In this document: piece after piece, positions 60,556-64,000 of the stretch
Numbering within the stretch: position 1 is the first letter of the stretch
How the letters are laid out: every line of letters begins with the position of its first letter
The notes under the pieces: model-generated
Told to the model about the DNA's origin: nothing
Databases searched by the model: none
The model's input: only the letters and a program-made list of their open reading frames with translations
Translations under genes and position numbers: made by a program
NCBI RefSeq assembly: GCF_022601875.1
Contig: NZ_JAKVIP010000005.1
Coordinates: 129,178-193,177 of the forward strand
DNA: 64,000 nt
Origin: Chryseobacterium sp. SSA4.19
Lineage (GTDB): Bacteria; Bacteroidota; Bacteroidia; Flavobacteriales; Weeksellaceae
Direction: 5' to 3'

Positions 60556-60981
60556 ATGCAGGGAACAAAAGAAGAAATATTAGCATTCATAAACCGCTGG
60601 GGAGAAGAAACTTTTGCGAAAACACTGGACATACATTTTACAGACATTGATCTTGAAAATGAAATATTAACCGCTACAATGCCTGTCTTACCGAGAATTC
60701 ATCAGCCGTTCGGCATTATGCATGGCGGTGCAAGCTGCGTACTGGCAGAAACTATGGGTTCAAGCCTGTCCAATATTTTTATAGACGGTGAAAAATATTA
60801 TGGTGTAGGAACCAATATCAATTCAAACCATTTAAAAAGTAAAAAAGACGGAATCGTAACGGCCGTCGCACGGTTTATCAGGAAAGGAAAAACAATGCAT
60901 GTATCGGAAATTGAAATCCGGGACGAAAAAGGCCAACTGATTAATCATACCACGATGACGAATGCGATTATTCACAAATAA
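60556..60981 (+). CDS. PaaI-family hotdog thioesterase
   Basis: 141 residues: MPVLPRIHQPFGIMHGGASCVLAETMGSSLSNIFID (HGG helix-hotdog core) and VGTNINSNHLKSKKDGIVTAVARFIRKGKTMHVSEIEIRDEKGQLI. 1,4-Dihydroxy-2-naphthoyl-CoA thioesterase (menaquinone) or phenylacetyl-CoA-type hydrolases share this fold. It starts 45 bases after the acyltransferase gene and may be co-transcribed. Confidence 0.88.
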   Translation: MQGTKEEILAFINRWGEETFAKTLDIHFTDIDLENEILTATMPVLPRIHQPFGIMHGGASCVLAETMGSSLSNIFIDGEKYYGVGTNINSNHLKSKKDGIVTAVARFIRKGKTMHVSEIEIRDEKGQLINHTTMTNAIIHK

Positions 60982-61002
60982 AATTCTTTTAATACAATAT
61001 AG

Positions 61003-61028
61003 GCTCAAAAAAATTTGAGCTTTTTTTG
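61003..61028 (+). terminator. Intrinsic terminator after the PaaI-like gene
   Basis: GCTCAAA / TTTGAGC stem with a short A-rich loop, then seven T. Confidence 0.88.
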
Positions 61029-61081
61029 TATTCTTACTGCAACCTTTTTATTTTCCTGCATCTTATAAGAAAATAGCAATT

Positions 61082-62044
61082 ATGAAAACTTTTATTTTAC
61101 CTTTTTTATTTTTATTGGCATTTATATTTTCTTGTAAAACAGACGATTCCGAAATTTTAGAGAAGACCACCTCCTATGACGTATATGTCTCCGGTAAAGA
61201 GAACGGACAATTCTGCTATTGGAAAAACGGAGTAAAACATAACATTGCCAATAATTCTTCAGAATCTGATCCTTCTAAAGTATTTGTTTCCGGAACTGAT
61301 GTTTATATTAAAGGAAGATATGGATATTGGAAAAACGGAAGTTATACAACGTACGCACAGTCTGCAGGAATGACCGGTTTGGATGCAATTGATATTTTTG
61401 ATTTTTATGAAAAAGACGGGAATATTTATTTTGTAGGGTATACCTGGCAAATCAGCAATCCTGCACCTGATAAATATGAATTTTGCTATTGGAAAAACGG
61501 AGCTAAAACGCTTTTATTCAAAGACACATTCACTTATAATGATGGCTGTACAATTACAGAATTTAATAATGACGTATATGTTGCAGCACGTAAGAGCAAT
61601 ATGAGTGGAAGTTTTGACAAGGGATACTTTAAAAATTCAACTTTTAATTCAATATCCACAAGTTCATACGGACAGGATTTCACTTATGTAATATCAAATG
61701 AAGCCCATGTATATTTCACTTCGATAAATTATTATAAAGATTTAATATCAGGATTGCAGACAAGTTTCGTACCTACTCCAACAACAGGGAGCTATCAGCC
61801 CGCTCTCGATCATCATAATATTTATATTAACGGCAAACTTGGTGTTTATTATAAAAATTCAAATTTAATCAATTCTGCAAATCCATATTTAATCATTGAA
61901 GATTTGAAAATAAACGATGAAAACATCTACATGATCAGATCGGGCCTTACAGGATATAAAGTGTTTATTAATGATGTAGAATCTCAATATCTCTCAAATT
62001 CCAATGCTTCCAGCTTCAATAATATTACGGTGATAAAAAATTAA
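61082..62044 (+). CDS. Lipoprotein with repeated YWKNG motifs (propeller-like)
   Basis: 320 residues with lipobox FSC (Cys18). The motif YWKNG occurs at about 42, 82 and 140 (FCYWKNGVK, GYWKNGSY, FCYWKNGAK), with YFKNS and YYKNS variants further on, separated by 40-60 residues and VYVAARKS / YIKGRYG strands. This spacing suggests a beta-propeller or repeated beta-sheet domain. No named family. It ends 1 base before the sigma factor, so it may be co-regulated by it. Confidence 0.72.
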   Translation: MKTFILPFLFLLAFIFSCKTDDSEILEKTTSYDVYVSGKENGQFCYWKNGVKHNIANNSSESDPSKVFVSGTDVYIKGRYGYWKNGSYTTYAQSAGMTGLDAIDIFDFYEKDGNIYFVGYTWQISNPAPDKYEFCYWKNGAKTLLFKDTFTYNDGCTITEFNNDVYVAARKSNMSGSFDKGYFKNSTFNSISTSSYGQDFTYVISNEAHVYFTSINYYKDLISGLQTSFVPTPTTGSYQPALDHHNIYINGKLGVYYKNSNLINSANPYLIIEDLKINDENIYMIRSGLTGYKVFINDVESQYLSNSNASSFNNITVIKN

Positions 62045-62045
62045 T

Positions 62046-63155
62046 ATGTCACAAAATAACTGGCAAAAGATCTACCTCGACTATTCCCCGAAACTCTTGG
62101 GGATTTGCCGTAGATATATACAGGACATTTATACGGCAGAAGATATCGTGCAGGATAGTTTCATCATCGCGATACAAAAAAAACATCAGTTGAATGATGA
62201 AAAAGCATTATTCGCATGGCTTAAAAAAATTGTCGTGAACAATGCTTTACAACATATCCGCAGACAGAGTAAGGAAACATTTGTAATTAGTGAATCTTTA
62301 GAAATCCCAGATACCGCTTCAGAAATGGCACATCATCATTCGGAAGAAAAAAACATCTTCATTTACGATTTCACCCATGAAGAATTACTGTCCTCTATCG
62401 ACAGCCTCCCACCCCATCATAAATCGGTTTTCAATATGTATTTTATTGAGAATTATTCCCATGCAGAGATTTCGAATACGTTGGGAATTACCGTTAACAC
62501 TTCCAAATCCCATCTCCTGCGAGCTAAGAAATCGGTTCAGAATTATCTGTTGAATCACATTGTGCGTCCCCATACTCCGAAAAAGAAATTTGCACAGCTG
62601 CTCGTCATTTTCGGACTTGGCGGATTACTCTGGGCACAGACTTTTCGGAGCAGGTTTTCAGATTTCAGAGTTTCCCCTTCTAGAACGCTTCAGATACCGT
62701 CTGATATTGAAATAAATCCTCTATCCTATTCTTCTTCAAAATCAATACGGAAAAGTAAAATCATCATAGCAGGTACTCTCGCATTAATTATTATCATGTC
62801 AGTATTTTTATTAAATCCTGGAAATTCTTTTTCTATGCATAGTTATTTAATGAATTCCAAAAATTTTTCTAAGAAACTAAATGAAACAGCTCCTGAAACT
62901 AATAAAAATGAGAAAACACAAGTCGAAATTTCTGTACTAAAAGGTGAAGAAAAAGAGAATTCAACGCAGCCCATTTCTTCAGATCATCAAATGGCAAATA
63001 TTTCAGAAGCAGAAGTTTTTCCTGTCGAAAAGAATATTGAAAACAGAAATAAATCAAAAAAAATAATTCTGAAAGATTCTATAAAAGAGGCGCCTCAAAA
63101 AATAATTATTGTGAAAAAGATCATTAAGAGAGACACTGTATTTATAGAAAGATAA
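62046..63155 (+). CDS. ECF-type sigma factor with C-terminal membrane extension
   Basis: 369 residues. Residues 1-75 are sigma region 2 (KIYLDYSPKLLGICRRYIQDIYTAEDIVQDSFIIAIQ) and about 110-170 region 4 (ELLSSIDSLPPHHKSVFNMYFIENYSHAEISNTLGITVNTSKSHLLRAKK). ECF factors normally end here (170-200 residues). This one goes on: a hydrophobic stretch at 182-198, a linker, a second at 237-256, and a polar ~110-residue tail rich in Lys/Glu ending KKIIKRDTVFIER. The layout implies a membrane-held sigma factor whose tail reaches the periplasm. It directly precedes a barrel protein gene. Confidence 0.85.
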   Translation: MSQNNWQKIYLDYSPKLLGICRRYIQDIYTAEDIVQDSFIIAIQKKHQLNDEKALFAWLKKIVVNNALQHIRRQSKETFVISESLEIPDTASEMAHHHSEEKNIFIYDFTHEELLSSIDSLPPHHKSVFNMYFIENYSHAEISNTLGITVNTSKSHLLRAKKSVQNYLLNHIVRPHTPKKKFAQLLVIFGLGGLLWAQTFRSRFSDFRVSPSRTLQIPSDIEINPLSYSSSKSIRKSKIIIAGTLALIIIMSVFLLNPGNSFSMHSYLMNSKNFSKKLNETAPETNKNEKTQVEISVLKGEEKENSTQPISSDHQMANISEAEVFPVEKNIENRNKSKKIILKDSIKEAPQKIIIVKKIIKRDTVFIER

Positions 63156-63800
63156 ATGATTGTGAACATGCTATTAAAAAAAATAATTCTCCTTCTCTCC
63201 GTTATCCTGATTCATTTCTCTTACGCACAGAAAAGAAAAAAAGTGGATACGGTATATGTTTACGAAAATGTTATTATTCATGATACGGTGTTCCTGATGA
63301 AACCTGTAAAATTAAAACAGAATGAGGTTATTCTCCCAGATTTAAATATCCAGGAAAAATTCTTTGTCCGGAACATTTATCAGGAAGAAATAGAAAAACA
63401 ACGGGCAAAAAGAATAATTAAACAACGACAGGCAGACTTTTTCGACTATGGTGTAGAAGGTGGGATCGGATTTAAAAACAGCAGCTGGGCAAAAGAACTC
63501 TCGGAGAACCGAGAGCAGTTTGGTGAACATCTTGGCTTATGGCTGTCTAAAAGCCTATTCACCTCCAACTTATCACTGATGATCTCTGCACATATCTATT
63601 ACTGGAATTCCACATTTGATCTTGATGCGAACCAGGAAGATACTGATCTTAATGGTTATTATTTCACAAAAGAAGGTCAGCCGCTCTTATTTCAAAAATT
63701 TAATAACAGACATTTTGAGTATGACCTTCAATTAAAACTTCTGTATGACTGGAAGAACATCAGGCCGTTTGCGGGAATTTCATTCAATAGGAATACCTAA
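63156..63800 (+). pseudogene. Outer-membrane barrel protein, probably truncated
   Basis: 214 codons with a signal peptide (LLKKIILLLSVILIHFSYA) and the KVDTVYVYENVIIHDTVFL motif, which resembles the RDTVFIER end of the preceding sigma factor. The rest is barrel-like (FDYGVEGGIGF, SLMISAHIYYW, YDLQLKLLYDWKNIRPFAGISFNRN). It stops at a TAA (63798-63800), 3 bases before the inferred left end of an IS256-type element, and lacks the terminal aromatic of a finished barrel. Truncation by the IS is likely but not certain because the stop lies just outside it. It directly abuts the sigma factor stop. Confidence 0.6.
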
Positions 63801-63831
63801 AATGGGTAGTGTCTCACTAACTGTGTAAGTT

Positions 63832-63896
63832 AAAAAGTTATTCTGGAAAATTTTGAGCCCTTACAGCTCAAAAAATTTTTCGGAAATAACTTTTTA
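63832..63896 (+). repeat. Long hairpin upstream of the IS transposase
   Basis: AAAAAGTTATT ... GAGC (63832-63858) pairs with GCTC ... AATAACTTTTT (63866-63895) imperfectly. A strong RNA stem between the IS end and the transposase start, which would block read-through transcripts from entering the transposase gene. Confidence 0.7.
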
Positions 63897-63917
63897 TTAT
63901 TTTTAACCTATATAGTT

Positions 63918-64000
63918 ATGATCGACAAAGAAGAATTATTAAACAACAAGGATTTCTACAAGTCCTTTAAAAATGGAGAAGATTTAACCACTTTCTTCAA
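63918..64000 (+). CDS. IS256-family transposase, N-terminal part (3' end outside window)
   Basis: 27 codons from ATG 63918: MIDKEELLNNKDF, then YKSFKNGEDLTTFF. This is the N-terminal pattern of mutator/IS256 transposases. The DDE domain lies beyond the window. No frameshift so far. Confidence 0.85.
   Translation, partial: MIDKEELLNNKDFYKSFKNGEDLTTFF

Larger units (their letters stand above)
63804..64000 (+). mobile_element. IS256-family element, left end (cut by window)
   Basis: Left end set at about 63804 (GGGTAGTGTCTCACTAACTG), where TGTGTAAG occurs at the position expected in IS256-type terminal repeats. It contains a long inverted repeat (63832-63896) and the start of a transposase at 63918. 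Right end and target duplication are outside the window. Confidence 0.75.

Noticed and set aside
60080..60586. 168-codon frame on the minus strand across the acyltransferase gene
   Set aside because: It lies opposite a gene with clear EGTR and HX4E motifs, and its composition is that of an antisense shadow.

Overview
The window is a 64-kb piece of a low-GC Bacteroidota chromosome, most likely a Chryseobacterium or close Weeksellaceae relative. The sequence signs are: repeated TAnnTTTG promoter boxes (the Bacteroidota -7 element, several paired with an upstream TTTG); a type IX secretion sorting domain on a BspA-type surface protein; GSCFA, DUF6438 and DUF1543 proteins; and a multi-core microviridin-like (graspetide) cluster of the kind known from Chryseobacterium. 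No rRNA, CRISPR array or prophage is visible. An IS256-type element starts at the right edge.

Layout. 1-8.8 kb: the tail of obgE, an outer-membrane barrel protein, a zinc-ribbon methyltransferase, a DUF6438 lipoprotein, an RhlE-like helicase, then a minus-strand block (GT-C membrane protein, TatD, DUF4269, GSCFA, polyprenyl synthase). 8.9-12.6 kb: a Pit phosphate transporter with its DUF47 partner and a second DEAD-box helicase. 12.8-17.9 kb: a small surface-glycan group (FkbM methyltransferase, Wzx-like flippase, two glycosyltransferases). 17.9-20.4 kb: aspA and a lipoprotein amidase. 20.5-23.0 kb: tRNA-Ser, then tRNA-Pro/tRNA-Arg present twice as an exact 183-bp direct repeat that brackets about 1.9 kb of AT-rich accessory DNA. 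23.5-39 kb: T9SS surface protein, purE, a double-glycine bacteriocin-like peptide, EamA, CPA2 antiporter, purK, TauE/DUF1634, VOC, exonuclease-family protein, mevalonate decarboxylase, acyl-CoA synthetase/epimerase pair.

39.3-42.3 kb is the most distinctive locus: four consecutive graspetide precursors (leader PFFAS[FY]LEKQ, then strict 8-residue Thr-x4-Asp modules ending in a T-x-[KR]-YPSD core) followed by MvdC-like and MvdD-like ATP-grasp ligases. A strong intrinsic terminator lies between precursors and enzymes. 42.4-64 kb: alpha/beta hydrolase, pdxJ, MscS channel, DUF456, ung, a MutS2-like protein without Smr domain, a split YcxB-like gene, an ABC ATPase with altered catalytic residues, a cobalamin riboswitch with no B12-related gene behind it, two perfect GC-rich palindromes, P450, PadR/PspC pair, a 20-residue amphipathic peptide gene, acyltransferase, thioesterase, and a lipoprotein/membrane-tethered sigma factor/barrel-protein group that runs into the IS element.

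Most of the window is ordinary chromosomal housekeeping. The items most worth pursuing are the multi-core graspetide cluster, the orphan cobalamin riboswitch, the tRNA-bracketed island, the two small peptides, the degenerate ABC ATPase and the sigma factor with transmembrane segments. Start codons were checked against the bases; several genes have no credible ATG and appear to use TTG or GTG.
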